DNA of 64,000 nt, from contig NZ_AP017928.1 of assembly GCF_003584645.1 (NCBI RefSeq), positions 1,018,981-1,082,980 of the forward strand, written 5' to 3'. Under the pieces are notes generated by a model. It was given only the letters and a program-made list of their open reading frames with translations. It was not told the DNA's origin and did not search any database. Every line of letters begins with the position of its first letter. The stretch's first letter is position 1. The translations under genes and the position numbers were made by a program. The stretch is from Methylocaldum marinum. GTDB taxonomy: Bacteria > Pseudomonadota > Gammaproteobacteria > Methylococcales > Methylococcaceae. This document shows, piece by piece, positions 26,465 through 36,513 of this stretch.

Positions 26465-27822
26465 GCGGGCTCGCCGAAGTAGCAAAGCTGGGCGAGTCGT
26501 GGGCGGGGAAATTAGCGGCTTACCGGGAGCGTCTGAACGAGCCGCCTGAATTGGTTGTCGAAGGCAGGCTGAACCGGATGGTCGGCCTCACGCTCGAGGC
26601 GATCGGGTGCCGAGCCGCCGTCGGCGCGCGCTGCCTGGTGAAAACGGCGCATGGACGGGAGGTTGAAGCGGAAGTGGTCGGTTTCTCCGGAGAGCGGATT
26701 TACCTGATGCCTATCGGCGATATTCAGGGTTTGGAGCCGGACTGCCGTGTCATCCCGTTAACCAAGGCATGTACCGCGCGAGTGGGGGTCGGTCTGCTTG
26801 GGCGAGTCTTGGACGGAGCGGGCAAACCCTTGGACGGAAAAGGCCCCGTGCAGTCCGACTGTTCGCTGCCGCTGACCGGTAGCGCAATGAATCCGCTTGC
26901 ACGGAAGCCGATCCGTACCTCTCTGGATGTCGGCGTTCGGGCAATCAATGCCCTATTTACCGTCGGCCGGGGACAACGTCTCGGCTTGTTTGCCGGGACC
27001 GGCGTCGGCAAAAGCAATCTGCTCGGCATGATGACCAAGTATACGAACGCCGATGTGGTGGTGGTGGGCCTGATCGGCGAGCGGGGCAGGGAAGTGAATG
27101 AATTCGTGCAGAAGATTTTGGGCGAAGAAGGACGCGCCAAGGCGGTCGTAATTGCAACCCCGGCGGATTACCCGCCTTTGATGCGCTTGCATGGCGCATT
27201 GTTGGCGACCAGCATCGCCGAGTTCTTTCGTGGCCGGGGCCTCGATGTACTCCTCTTGATGGACTCGCTGACCCGCTTTGCGCAGGCCCAGCGCGAAATC
27301 GCCCTGGCCATAGATGAGCCCCCGGCCACCAAGGGATATCCTCCCTCGGTATTCGCGAAACTACCGCAGCTCGCGGAACGAGCGGGCAACGGCGGTGACG
27401 GGGAAGGGTCCATCACTGCCTTTTATACGGTGCTCACCGAAGGCGACGATGCCAATGATCCCATTGCCGACGCGGCGCGCGGAATTCTGGATGGCCATAT
27501 CGTATTGTCCCGCCCGCTGGCTGACTCGGGGCATTATCCCGCAATCGACATCGAAGCATCGGTCAGCCGCGTGATGCCGGACATTGCCGATGAGCGTCAT
27601 TTGCATCTCGCCCGCCGCCTAAAACGCCTATACTCCATGTACCAGCAAAATCGCGATCTGATCAGCGTAGGCGCCTATCATAAGGGATCTGATCCGCGTA
27701 TAGACGAGGCCATCTCTATGAACCCGGGCATCATGGGTTTTCTGCAACAGGACCTGCACGAAGCGGTCGGCTTCGAACAAAGCCTCGCCGATCTGGAGCA
27801 TTTGCTGGGCACATCCGCGTAA
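26461..27822 (+). CDS. fliI: Flagellar export ATPase FliI
   Basis: 453 residues from a GTG that overlaps the fliH stop. Walker A is GLFAGTGVGKSN, Walker B DVLLLMDSLTRFAQ, and the family stretch QREIALAIDEPPATKGYPPSVF is intact. Related to F1 beta subunits, it forms a hexamer that unloads chaperone-substrate complexes for the flagellar type III export machine. Confidence 0.97.
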   Translation: MSGLAEVAKLGESWAGKLAAYRERLNEPPELVVEGRLNRMVGLTLEAIGCRAAVGARCLVKTAHGREVEAEVVGFSGERIYLMPIGDIQGLEPDCRVIPLTKACTARVGVGLLGRVLDGAGKPLDGKGPVQSDCSLPLTGSAMNPLARKPIRTSLDVGVRAINALFTVGRGQRLGLFAGTGVGKSNLLGMMTKYTNADVVVVGLIGERGREVNEFVQKILGEEGRAKAVVIATPADYPPLMRLHGALLATSIAEFFRGRGLDVLLLMDSLTRFAQAQREIALAIDEPPATKGYPPSVFAKLPQLAERAGNGGDGEGSITAFYTVLTEGDDANDPIADAARGILDGHIVLSRPLADSGHYPAIDIEASVSRVMPDIADERHLHLARRLKRLYSMYQQNRDLISVGAYHKGSDPRIDEAISMNPGIMGFLQQDLHEAVGFEQSLADLEHLLGTSA

Positions 27823-27867
27823 CGGCATTCGACGGCTTTCAAACTTCTGTAGGCACGGGATTAAGGT

Positions 27868-28323
27868 ATGAAAAGATCGAAGCGCTTGAATCCGGCTTTG
27901 GAGCTCGCGGAATCACGGGAAAAGCAAACCGTTCGTATCCTTGGGGAAAGTCGGCGAAAGTTGGAGAGTGCAGAGCGGAATCTCGGCAGTCTCATAACAT
28001 TTCGGGACAACTATTCGGCCCAATTTCAACGATCCGGGAACGGAGGTCTCGGAGTGCGCCAGCTGATCGAATATCGGATGTTTCTGGCGAAGATCGGGGC
28101 GGCAATTGCCGATCAGGAAAAAGCCGTTCGTGCGGCGCAAACGGAGCTTAGGAATCGCCAAGCCGAATGGGAAGCGGCGCGCAGGCAGAGCTCGGGCCTC
28201 AAAAGGGTTATCGAGAATACGCTTAAGGAAGAGATACGCCTGGAGGAAAAGAAACAGCAAGCCGAACAGGATGAACGAGCGGGCCGCCGCTACACCGGCG
28301 ATAGCTTCACTGTTTTCCTCTGA
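27868..28323 (+). CDS. fliJ: Flagellar export chaperone FliJ
   Basis: 151 residues, almost wholly charged coiled-coil helix (Lys/Glu/Arg/Gln rich), the FliJ form. It would sit in the FliI hexamer like the gamma subunit of F1. Family sequence is weakly conserved, so the call leans on size, coiled coil and position between fliI and fliK. Confidence 0.88.
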   Translation: MKRSKRLNPALELAESREKQTVRILGESRRKLESAERNLGSLITFRDNYSAQFQRSGNGGLGVRQLIEYRMFLAKIGAAIADQEKAVRAAQTELRNRQAEWEAARRQSSGLKRVIENTLKEEIRLEEKKQQAEQDERAGRRYTGDSFTVFL

Positions 28324-28394
28324 ATTTGAACGTCCCTTCGCCGTTCTGCCGCTCACTTTCCTTCGTATTGACACGCTCACCCGGCATCCAGGAC

Positions 28395-29648
28395 ATGACT
28401 AGAGATTTCCCCATTACTTCTACTGCAGCGGCACCGACCTCCATTCGCGAATTCGCGCAGCTTGTACGTGGTGCCGAGTCGGAATGCGAAGCAGATTCGG
28501 TAGCCTTTCTCGCCACCCTGGCCAGTCAGTTCTCCGCCCTGAAGGATGGCTCTAGTCTCGAGGCGAATCGAGAGACTTCCCATATTTCCTCCACGGAAAC
28601 ACACGAATCCCAAGCGAATCTCTTGCATGAATTTCTGCAATACACCTCGAAACTCGACGCGCTTTCCGGGCTGCAACTCCAGAACGCAGGGGAGATTGGG
28701 GGGGAGGGCTTCGCTGCTGAGAGCAATTCGTTGCCACCCACGGCATCGGTAGAACAAGGCCTTGAACCGGAAGAGCGCGCGGACGATTCTGCCCTGGCGG
28801 TACTTGCATCCTTATCAGCGGTCCAGGCGCATCCCGGGCCGACCGACCCTGCCGGTTCAGAGTGCGGAGATGCCTCCGGTTCGCTTGGCCAGACCACTTA
28901 TTCGAGTCGAGAGCGGGGGATTGTGGACAGCAATTTGTGGGATCAGGGCGGTGCTCTTGATACTCAGACGCCAGCCCCTGATACCGGCTTTTCGCATTGG
29001 CTCGACAAAGAATCGATCGCCACGGATTCGGACACGCCCGGAGTGGACGAGATTCTTTCTTTCCAGTCGGGCCGGGATTCAGCAGCGGCGGATGGTACCG
29101 CCGAAACAATACGACCTTCGACGGAAACCGGTTTTCCGCTGGAGGCCAAAAATTCGACATCACAACTCTCTACAGTTGTCTCGGACGATGAGATTCCGAC
29201 ACTCGATAAGCCACTGAGCCAGACCGCATGGCGGGAGGAACTGGGCGAACGCATTTTATGGATGACCGACAAAAACGTACGGTCGGCCGAAATCAAGCTC
29301 AATCCCCGGCACTTGGGGCCATTGGAAATCCGTATCCAGATGGAGCAGGACCGGGCGAGCATCCATTTTACGACTCATCATGCCTCGGTTCGGGAAGCTA
29401 TCGAGGCTGCTGCCCCGAAATTGCGGGAAATGCTCGGCTCTCAGGAAATTTCTCTATCCGACATCAATGTGACGGTCCCATCTGAATTGCCGAATCAAAG
29501 TGGTTCGACCTTCGATCTCGATCAGCAGCCCCGTTCCGGAGATCAGACAAAGCCCTTTCCGGACAGTGATGCGGCAAGCAAGGATGGCCTTCCGGCCGAC
29601 CGTGAGGACCCCATCGCGGCTGACGGCTTGCTCAATCTGTACGCTTGA
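28395..29648 (+). CDS. fliK: Flagellar hook-length control protein FliK
   Basis: 417 residues from the ATG at 28395; the frame opens at 28326 with only a TTG. A long Ser/Thr/Asp-rich, low-complexity N-terminal ruler region (to about residue 290) is followed by the conserved C-terminal domain (AEIKLNPRHLGPLEIRIQME, VREAIEAAAPKLREML). FliK measures hook length and switches export specificity. The block ends here: fliL, fliM and fliN are not next in line; ribosomal genes follow. Confidence 0.88.
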   Translation: MTRDFPITSTAAAPTSIREFAQLVRGAESECEADSVAFLATLASQFSALKDGSSLEANRETSHISSTETHESQANLLHEFLQYTSKLDALSGLQLQNAGEIGGEGFAAESNSLPPTASVEQGLEPEERADDSALAVLASLSAVQAHPGPTDPAGSECGDASGSLGQTTYSSRERGIVDSNLWDQGGALDTQTPAPDTGFSHWLDKESIATDSDTPGVDEILSFQSGRDSAAADGTAETIRPSTETGFPLEAKNSTSQLSTVVSDDEIPTLDKPLSQTAWREELGERILWMTDKNVRSAEIKLNPRHLGPLEIRIQMEQDRASIHFTTHHASVREAIEAAAPKLREMLGSQEISLSDINVTVPSELPNQSGSTFDLDQQPRSGDQTKPFPDSDAASKDGLPADREDPIAADGLLNLYA

Positions 29649-29785
29649 GTTCGTGTGAGCTCGCGCCTCGATTCGGCAATAACCGGCCGGAGGATCGCGT
29701 TTCTGTATTAGGGCGAAAATCCCGCACCGGATGATAGTTAATGCAGGTTCGTTGCTTTGGTTCTTCCAGACCAGAGTCCGTTGAC

Positions 29786-29814
29786 TTGTAAGCCAACCGC
29801 CAACGCTTTAAAAT
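29786..29814 (+). promoter_or_regulatory. Candidate sigma-70 promoter of the rpsF operon
   Basis: TTGTAA (29786-29791) and TAAAAT (29809-29814) are spaced by 17 bases; a TTGACT overlaps the -35 at 29781. It lies about 85 bases before rpsF. Confidence 0.5.
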
Positions 29815-29899
29815 CCTCGATTCCAGTTGCGGCGTGAAAGCCGCTACTCCTTGCTTTACCGCCCTGGGCGGAAAGCTGTCCAATCCATAAGGAGCATAC

Positions 29900-30313
29900 A
29901 TGCGACACTACGAAATAGTTTTCATGGTCCATCCGGACCAAAGTGCACAGGTCCCCGCCATGGTGGATCGTTACCGCACTCTTATCGAATCCGGCGCTGG
30001 AAAAATTCATCGCCTGGAAGACTGGGGACGCCGCCAGTTAGCCTATCCCATCAACAAGATTCATAAAGCGCACTATGTGCTGATGAATATCGAATGCGAC
30101 CAACAGACCCTCGACGAGTTGGAAAGCGGATTTCGCTTTAACGATGCCGTACTGCGCAGTCTGACCGTTCGTCGCGAGGAGGCAATTTCAGAGCCTTCGC
30201 CGATGGCAAAGTCCGGTCAGATCGAGCCGGAAACAGAGCAGGGCGAGGAAACCACCGCCTCGAGCACCGACGAAAAGGGTAGTGCTGAATCGGAAGCTTC
30301 CCCAGCCACCTGA
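29900..30313 (+). CDS. rpsF: 30S ribosomal protein S6
   Basis: 137 residues with AAGGAG before the start. The S6 core ([39 protein letters not shown]) fills the first 100 residues, followed by an acidic Glu/Thr/Ser tail of about 35 residues, longer than in E. coli. S6 binds 16S rRNA with S18. Order rpsF-rpsR-DUF2232-rplI is a conserved gammaproteobacterial operon. Confidence 0.98.
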   Translation: MRHYEIVFMVHPDQSAQVPAMVDRYRTLIESGAGKIHRLEDWGRRQLAYPINKIHKAHYVLMNIECDQQTLDELESGFRFNDAVLRSLTVRREEAISEPSPMAKSGQIEPETEQGEETTASSTDEKGSAESEASPAT

Positions 30314-30384
30314 GTCGGATCAGGATTTGTTTTCCAAATCCGACCGGGCCCGTACGACAATCTCAACCAATCAGCAGGTCTATC

Positions 30385-30612
30385 ATGGTTCGCCAATTCA
30401 AGCGTAAGAAATATTGCAGATTTACGGCCGAAGGCGTTAAGGAGATCGATTACAAGGATCTCGATGTGCTTAAGGAGTACATCTCGGAAACGGGCAAAAT
30501 CGTTCCCAGCCGGATTACCGGTACCAAGGGCAAATACCAAAGGCAGCTCGCTACGGCGATCAAGCGGGCTCGGTTTCTAGCGCTGTTGCCGTATACCGAC
30601 TCTCATAAATAA
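30385..30612 (+). CDS. rpsR: 30S ribosomal protein S18
   Basis: 75 residues, canonical S18: [11 protein letters not shown], a lysine-rich core and [20 protein letters not shown]. It packs against S6 on the platform of the 30S subunit. Sits 71 bases after rpsF in the same operon. Confidence 0.98.
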   Translation: MVRQFKRKKYCRFTAEGVKEIDYKDLDVLKEYISETGKIVPSRITGTKGKYQRQLATAIKRARFLALLPYTDSHK

Positions 30613-30646
30613 GTGGATCCGGTTCCGGCGGAGACGCGGCCCGATT

Positions 30647-31555
30647 ATGCGCCGGCTGGCCGCTTTTATCATGAGAGGAAGAGCACACGCGGTGTTCGCG
30701 GCGTGTGCTCTGGGTCTCATGTCTTGGATCGTTCCGCTTTGTAGTTTATTGGCTGCGGCCGCGATAGGGCTCCCGACTTTACGGAAAGGTATCTTTGAGG
30801 GCGGCACGGTCATGCTTGCCTCCGTAGCGGTTCTGGGTGTCTTGGCCGGGTTTCTCATCGGCAGCCTGCATGACGGAGCGGTTTTCGGTCTTCTGTTATT
30901 GGGACCGACTTGGCTTGCGGCCGTCATCCTCCGCGAATCGGGCAGGCTGTCGACGGCTTTCGGATTCGTATCGGTCACGGGAATGCTGGTGGTGACCATG
31001 GTCTATTGGCTTCATCCCGCCCCTTCTTCAATCTGGTTCGAAAGCCTGGAGCGTTTTCTCAAACCGCTGATGGACAATATGCCTCCGGACTTTGATAAGG
31101 AGCAATTCTGGAACAACTTCTTAATGATGGCTGCACGCTATATGACCGGAATCGTATCCGCAAGTCTGGTGATCAGCTTGACATTAAGTTTAATGATTGC
31201 TCGCTGGTGGCAAGCTCTGCTGTTCAATCCAGGTGGATTCCGTTCGGAATTTGTCGGACTTCGGATGCCGGCCGTGTTTCCCTATACCGCGGTAGGAGCG
31301 CTTATCGTGGCGATGGCGGCAAGTGAAGACCTGGCGGAGTTCGCGTGGAATTTGAGCACTCCGCTTTTCGCTTTATTCCTTTTGGTCGGCTTCTCGGTGC
31401 TTCACGCATTGGTATCCCGTAACAAGGCGTGGGGAGTCTGGCTGGTCGGAACTTACGTGGCGCTGTTATTCGTACCTTATATTATCGTGCCAATTGCATT
31501 AGTCGGGTTGAGCGATCCTTGGTTTGACTGGCGAAACAGGCTATCACCCAGCTGA
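30647..31555 (+). CDS. DUF2232 family membrane protein
   Basis: 302 residues with about eight membrane helices and a large soluble loop near residues 120-160 (SLERFLKPLMDNMPPDFDKE). This family regularly lies between rpsR and rplI in gammaproteobacteria; its function is not known. A second Met at residue 9 could be the start. Confidence 0.85.
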   Translation: MRRLAAFIMRGRAHAVFAACALGLMSWIVPLCSLLAAAAIGLPTLRKGIFEGGTVMLASVAVLGVLAGFLIGSLHDGAVFGLLLLGPTWLAAVILRESGRLSTAFGFVSVTGMLVVTMVYWLHPAPSSIWFESLERFLKPLMDNMPPDFDKEQFWNNFLMMAARYMTGIVSASLVISLTLSLMIARWWQALLFNPGGFRSEFVGLRMPAVFPYTAVGALIVAMAASEDLAEFAWNLSTPLFALFLLVGFSVLHALVSRNKAWGVWLVGTYVALLFVPYIIVPIALVGLSDPWFDWRNRLSPS

Positions 31556-31617
31556 ACCGGACTGTATTGAAATTGTAATTCTTAAAAGAACGCTAAAATT
31601 ATTCGAGGCATTCGACG

Positions 31618-32064
31618 ATGGAAATTATCCTTTTAGAAAAGATTGCAGGACTCGGAAATCTCGGCGATAAAGTCGCCGTCAGAGCCGGATACGGGCGCAA
31701 CTATCTGATTCCCCAGGGCAAGGCGGTTGCGGCGACTGCTGAGAAACTGGCCGAATTCGAGAAGAGACGCGCCGAGCTCGAAAAGAAAGCAGCCGAAGAT
31801 TTGGCTGCCGCTCAGGCCCGAGCCGAAGCTATTGCCAAGCTCACCGTAACGATCGCTCAAAAAGCGGGCGCAGAAGGACGGCTGTACGGATCTGTCGGCA
31901 CTAAGGATATCGCCGATGCCGTGACTGCAGCGGGTGTCGCCCTCCAGAAACACGAAGTTCGCCTGCCATCCGGCCCGATCCGTCAGGCTGGCGATTATGA
32001 GATCAACCTGCAGCTGCACGGTGATGTCGTTGCCACTGTGGCGCTCTCCGTCGTTCCGCAATAA
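31618..32064 (+). CDS. rplI: 50S ribosomal protein L9
   Basis: 148 residues. N-terminal domain with [27 protein letters not shown], a long connecting helix (residues 40-75, Glu/Lys/Ala), and a C-terminal domain ending in a typical beta strand. L9 projects from the 50S subunit near the L1 stalk. Confidence 0.98.
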   Translation: MEIILLEKIAGLGNLGDKVAVRAGYGRNYLIPQGKAVAATAEKLAEFEKRRAELEKKAAEDLAAAQARAEAIAKLTVTIAQKAGAEGRLYGSVGTKDIADAVTAAGVALQKHEVRLPSGPIRQAGDYEINLQLHGDVVATVALSVVPQ

Positions 32065-32074
32065 ACACAAAGCG

Positions 32075-32105
32075 GGTCCACATGGCAGGTAAAGTCATGT
32101 GGACC
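32075..32105 (+). terminator. Strong hairpin after rplI (possible terminator)
   Basis: GGTCCACATG (32075-32084) and CATGTGGACC (32096-32105) make a perfect 10-base stem with an 11-base loop, 10 bases past the rplI stop. No T run follows, so it may only stabilise the 3' end. Confidence 0.5.
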
Positions 32106-32124
32106 GGCATCCTTCCCTGAGCCC

Positions 32125-33393
32125 GTGAGGCGAGTTTATTCAGCTCTGCTCTATCTCATCACCCCGGTCATCCTCGGGCGTCTCTTTTGGCGGGGGCGTA
32201 AACAGCCCGATTACAATCGGCGCTGGCTTGAAAGACTGGCCGTCTACCCTTCCGACCCGGAACCCGGCGTGATCTGGTTCCATGCGGTTTCCGTCGGCGA
32301 AGCTGAAGCGGCGTTCCCCCTCATACAGGCCATAAAAGAACGTTTTTCCGGCAGGACCATACTCGTTACCGCAACGACGCCGACAGGCTCAGCTCGGATC
32401 AGGCAGGTTCTGGGAGAGACTGCAAGACATGTCTATTTGCCCTATGACTTGCCTACTTGTGCGGACAGGTTTATTCGGCACTTCCATCCGGTGCTCGGAG
32501 TCGTGCTGGAAACCGAAATCTGGCCGAATCTTTATCACGCTTGCGGGCAGAGGGGCATACCGCTCGCCATAGTAAACGGGCGTCTCTCCGAGAAATCCGC
32601 GCGTGGTTATCACAGGCTTCGCTCGTTGGCTAGCGAGAGTCTTTCCAATGTCCGCCTGATTGCCGCTCAGACGCCGGAAGACGCGCAACGCTACCTCGCG
32701 ATAGGCGCCGATCCGAAGTCCGTCACCGTAGCCGGCAATATCAAGTTCGATACGGAATTTCCGTCGACGGTGAAAGTTCAAGCCAAGGTTTTGCGCGACA
32801 CCCTGTTCGGAAGCCGCCCGATCTTTGTTGCAGGAAGCACTCATCCCGGAGAAGAAAGCCAAATACTTAACGCTTTCATGATGCTTCGAGGAGAGTTCCC
32901 GGAATTATTGCTGGTACTCGCTCCACGCCATCCTCACCGTAGCGACGATATTCTTGCGGAATGCAAGAAGATTGGCTTCGCGGTTCGGCGCAGGAGTGAG
33001 GACACTGCCTGTGACGAATCGATCGATGTCTTTTTGCTCGATACTCTGGGAGAGTTGCGCAATTTTTACGCGGCCTCGGACGTGGCTTTCGTCGGTGGCA
33101 GTTTGGTGTCCATCGGTGGCCACAATGTACTCGAACCGGCGCTCGCCGGCCTGCCGGTCCTATTCGGGCCGCACATGTTTAACTTTGCCGAGATCAGCCG
33201 CAGACTCAAAGAATGTGGGGGTGGCATTGAAGTGAAGAATGCCGAAGAACTGGTCGTTTGGACGGGGCGCCTGCTGGCCGATGTCGGATTTCGCCGCGAG
33301 ACCGGGGAGAAGGGGAGACGCTTCGTTTCGTCGAATCAGGGGGCGGTACGGAAGATCGCTGGAATGCTTGAGACTCTGATCGATCAACCGTAA
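32125..33393 (+). CDS. waaA: 3-deoxy-D-manno-octulosonic acid (Kdo) transferase
   Basis: 422 residues from a GTG. N-terminal membrane anchor, then GT-B glycosyltransferase halves: WFHAVSVGEAEAAFPLI, VTATTPTGSARI, ETEIWPNLYHAC and the CMP-Kdo site VFLLDTLGELRNFYAASDVAFVGGSL, GGHNVLEPA. WaaA adds Kdo to lipid IVA at the inner face of the cytoplasmic membrane, an essential step in lipopolysaccharide synthesis. Converges with the GGDEF/EAL gene with a 6-base gap. Confidence 0.96.
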   Translation: MRRVYSALLYLITPVILGRLFWRGRKQPDYNRRWLERLAVYPSDPEPGVIWFHAVSVGEAEAAFPLIQAIKERFSGRTILVTATTPTGSARIRQVLGETARHVYLPYDLPTCADRFIRHFHPVLGVVLETEIWPNLYHACGQRGIPLAIVNGRLSEKSARGYHRLRSLASESLSNVRLIAAQTPEDAQRYLAIGADPKSVTVAGNIKFDTEFPSTVKVQAKVLRDTLFGSRPIFVAGSTHPGEESQILNAFMMLRGEFPELLLVLAPRHPHRSDDILAECKKIGFAVRRRSEDTACDESIDVFLLDTLGELRNFYAASDVAFVGGSLVSIGGHNVLEPALAGLPVLFGPHMFNFAEISRRLKECGGGIEVKNAEELVVWTGRLLADVGFRRETGEKGRRFVSSNQGAVRKIAGMLETLIDQP

Positions 33394-33399
33394 GTTTTC

Positions 33400-36222
33400 T
33401 CAATCTCCGATCAGTGGTTGCGGGGAGCCGATAAAATAGCCCTGTGCCATATCCACACCCAATTCGCCCAGTGCGAGAAGAGTCGCTTCATTCTCCACCC
33501 CTTCGGCGATGACTTCGATGTCGTTTCCATGAGCAAGCGTTGTAATAGCCGATATGAAGGCGCGATCCTGCGGATTATCCATCAGGTTGGTCACGTAACT
33601 CTTGTCGATCTTTACGAACTTTACGGGTAGATGCCTCAAGTAGGAGAAGGAAGCGAATCCGGCACCGAAATCGTCGATCGCGAAACGAAAGCCCAAAGAG
33701 GCCAGATCTTCCATGATTTCCTTTGCCGTTCCGAAATCGGCAATGGCTGCCGTCTCGGTAATCTCGAAGATAAGCTGATCCGGCGTTAATAGATTGTTCT
33801 TCAGCGCGGATTTAAGGGCGACGGTCCAGTCGCGATTTGTCAAGGCAGAGCCGGAAAGATTGACATGAACAGCGCCGGCGGGTGCTCGTTCGACAAATTC
33901 GGTCACTAACCGTATGTTTGCCTCAACCGCATAACGATCGATTTCATTGATCAAGCCCGTCAGCTGTGCGAATTCGAGAAACTCGGACGGAGAAATCAAC
34001 GAGCCGTCGGCTCGTTTTAGACGGATTAAGGACTCGAAAAATCGGATTTTGCGCCCATCGATGATGGCAATGGGCTGATAATGAAAAACCAGCCTGCGTG
34101 CGGTAAGCGCTTCCTGAATCGCTTGCTTCCAGAGCGTACGCTCGCTGATACGTTGTTTTGATTGGTCGTCGTACGAAAACAGATGAGCCCGGCCGCGGCC
34201 GCGATCTTTTGCTTGATACATTGCAAGATCGGCATTCGCCATCACTTCATCCATGACTGTTCCGTGTTCCGGAATCATGGCGATGCCGATACTTGCCGAT
34301 ATTCTGAAAATCTTTTGCTGTATCTTTAGCGGCTGCTCTGTAAGTCTTTGATTTAGCAGGTTCGCGAATGCCAATGCACCTTCCGCGGTCTGATTCGGCA
34401 TCACGATCGCAAATTCGTCGCCCCCAAGCCTTGCCGCAATATCGGTCTTGCGTACACGATTTTTAAGCTCCTGCGCTATTTTACGGAGCAGGGCGTCTCC
34501 CGCGAGATGGCCACTCGTGTCGTTGATGTCCTTAAAATGATCCAGATCGAAAAGAAGAATCGCTGCTCGAGTACTATCCCTATCCGCTTCGAGAAACTGC
34601 CGCTCCAGCTCTTGTTGGAAGCGGTGGCGATTGTATAAACCGGTCAGTGGATCATGGTTCGCCAGCCAAATCATGCGGTTTTCCGCTTCGACTCTGTCGG
34701 TGACGTCGAGGCCGACCGATAGAATAGCGATACCGTCGGGGTTATTCTCATGGAGACGCGTATGGACCCAGACCACAAAGCGCCGGGTGCCGTCCCTACA
34801 CAATAATTCGGCTTCGTGCTGCAGGCGTTTCCGTTGCCCATTCCACAATCCGAGCAAGGCCTGCTCCAAATCATCGCCGACTTTGCTCTCCAAAATTAGG
34901 GAAAGAAAATGCTTGCCGTTGAGGTCGGTTTGACTATAGCCGGTAATCTGTATGACAAAATCATTTGCCGTGAGAATTCGCCCTTGACTTGTCTGCGTCA
35001 GAATAATCACTTGAGCGGTGTCCAATAATCCCTGAACGAAGTCACGCTCGGCAGCAAGTTCGGTGGTTTTGTGCGTTATAGCGAGAGCTTGCTCCTCAAC
35101 CGGATGAGAGAGGGTGAGGGCGGTGGCACTTAGAATTGTGATTTCATCGTTAAGGCTAGATGTCCGGTGGGCCAGTTGCTGCCTTGCTTCGGTATAGGCG
35201 CCTTGTGCCAACATCGGGAGCGCATCCGCAAGGCGACGCAGTTGACGGATGGGTAGGCGCATCAGAAAAAGCAGCAGCAACTCGGCTGTCAGAAGGCTCA
35301 ATCCGCTTAACAAAATGCCGTCTCGAGCAGCTCTTCTAATATGACTCACCTGTGCCGTAACGTCGCTTATCATCAGCACGGATCCTTCCGCCTGAAGCAG
35401 ATCCTTCAGTGGCATTACATCGATTGCATAGTAGCGCCCTTTCCACGAATGAATATCCTCACTAGCCGTGACCGCGTCCTGTGACTGCTCCGAGACATTT
35501 TTCAAAAACGGCGCAAGGAGGTCTAAATGGGTGAGGGCAGCGATCCTCATCGACCATTTAGGGATGGAATAGGCATTTTGTCCTGCGTCATCGGCGAGTA
35601 GGATTCCCAGGTCGGAACCGGTTAATGAACGATGTTCTACCACGAGCTGCGCAATGGATTGGCTGAGGCTGAACACACCGACTACCCTACCTTGCGAGAG
35701 AACCGGCTGGTACACACTGAGAGTACAATGTTGTGCGCACAACAACAGCGACAAGGGTTTCTCCTCCCTGAAAACCTGTATGACGGTGGCCTGCTCTTCC
35801 GGCCCTAGGACTTGAGCCGGCGTAGGAGTACCCCTCCATTGCCAGAATAGCCGAGCATTCGGCTTGAACAACTCGAGCCGTTCTATGTCGAGGTCATACT
35901 GAAAATCGTTAAAAACATTAGCAGCTTGCCGTAACCCGGCATAGTTTTCTCCGGTCAGGGCTGATGCGAACCCACCGACCGAGGCCAGCAACGATCCGAT
36001 TTGCTGCAGACGAGTGGTGGAGCGGTCCAACAAATCTTGAACTTGTCTGCTCAGCAAACGCCTATCGAGTTGGCGCTGCTCTTGAAACTGATATTCGAGA
36101 TAGAAGTAATTCAGAATAGCGAAGGCGCCACCGATTCCCACTATCATAATGCTGAGAAATAGAAAACCTTTCCAAAAAAGACTTAGGAAAGGCGACCTTG
36201 GCTTGGAGCTAATCCGCGTCAT
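33400..36222 (-). CDS. Membrane GGDEF/EAL c-di-GMP protein with PAS domain
   Basis: 940 residues from the ATG at 36222; an extension to a TTG at 36306 is possible and neither start has a clear ribosome site. Order: membrane helix near 13-38, periplasmic sensor region (about 40-270), second helix near 300-320, linker, PAS domain (about 400-510), GGDEF domain with intact GGDEF, and EAL domain. The EAL signature reads ESL but keeps the metal Glu, and DDFGAGFAS, KIDKSYV and IAEGVEN are intact, so phosphodiesterase activity is plausible. Both activities may be present; which dominates cannot be told. Confidence 0.93.
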   Translation of the reverse strand: MTRISSKPRSPFLSLFWKGFLFLSIMIVGIGGAFAILNYFYLEYQFQEQRQLDRRLLSRQVQDLLDRSTTRLQQIGSLLASVGGFASALTGENYAGLRQAANVFNDFQYDLDIERLELFKPNARLFWQWRGTPTPAQVLGPEEQATVIQVFREEKPLSLLLCAQHCTLSVYQPVLSQGRVVGVFSLSQSIAQLVVEHRSLTGSDLGILLADDAGQNAYSIPKWSMRIAALTHLDLLAPFLKNVSEQSQDAVTASEDIHSWKGRYYAIDVMPLKDLLQAEGSVLMISDVTAQVSHIRRAARDGILLSGLSLLTAELLLLFLMRLPIRQLRRLADALPMLAQGAYTEARQQLAHRTSSLNDEITILSATALTLSHPVEEQALAITHKTTELAAERDFVQGLLDTAQVIILTQTSQGRILTANDFVIQITGYSQTDLNGKHFLSLILESKVGDDLEQALLGLWNGQRKRLQHEAELLCRDGTRRFVVWVHTRLHENNPDGIAILSVGLDVTDRVEAENRMIWLANHDPLTGLYNRHRFQQELERQFLEADRDSTRAAILLFDLDHFKDINDTSGHLAGDALLRKIAQELKNRVRKTDIAARLGGDEFAIVMPNQTAEGALAFANLLNQRLTEQPLKIQQKIFRISASIGIAMIPEHGTVMDEVMANADLAMYQAKDRGRGRAHLFSYDDQSKQRISERTLWKQAIQEALTARRLVFHYQPIAIIDGRKIRFFESLIRLKRADGSLISPSEFLEFAQLTGLINEIDRYAVEANIRLVTEFVERAPAGAVHVNLSGSALTNRDWTVALKSALKNNLLTPDQLIFEITETAAIADFGTAKEIMEDLASLGFRFAIDDFGAGFASFSYLRHLPVKFVKIDKSYVTNLMDNPQDRAFISAITTLAHGNDIEVIAEGVENEATLLALGELGVDMAQGYFIGSPQPLIGD

Positions 36223-36513
36223 TGCGCCAGAAAAAGAGATTCCGCATGATTTCGGGCTCGCGAGATTAGCGACTTCAGATCCGCTGAAAATTTTTCTAAG
36301 TGCCAAAATTATGAACTGAATTAAGGGGGCGGCTTGGTGGTTTATCCTGATTGCGCCGTTCAGTATAACTCATGAAATGATAACCGTTAGCTTCTCGCGA
36401 TTGCGTGAATTTCATTACAGAACTTCAGGTCAAGCGAGACTAGCCGGGATGGCTAGACCTCAGTCCCGTCGGCTATACTCTCGCACTGATTAGTGGCTCT
36501 TTAGGGAAAGCTC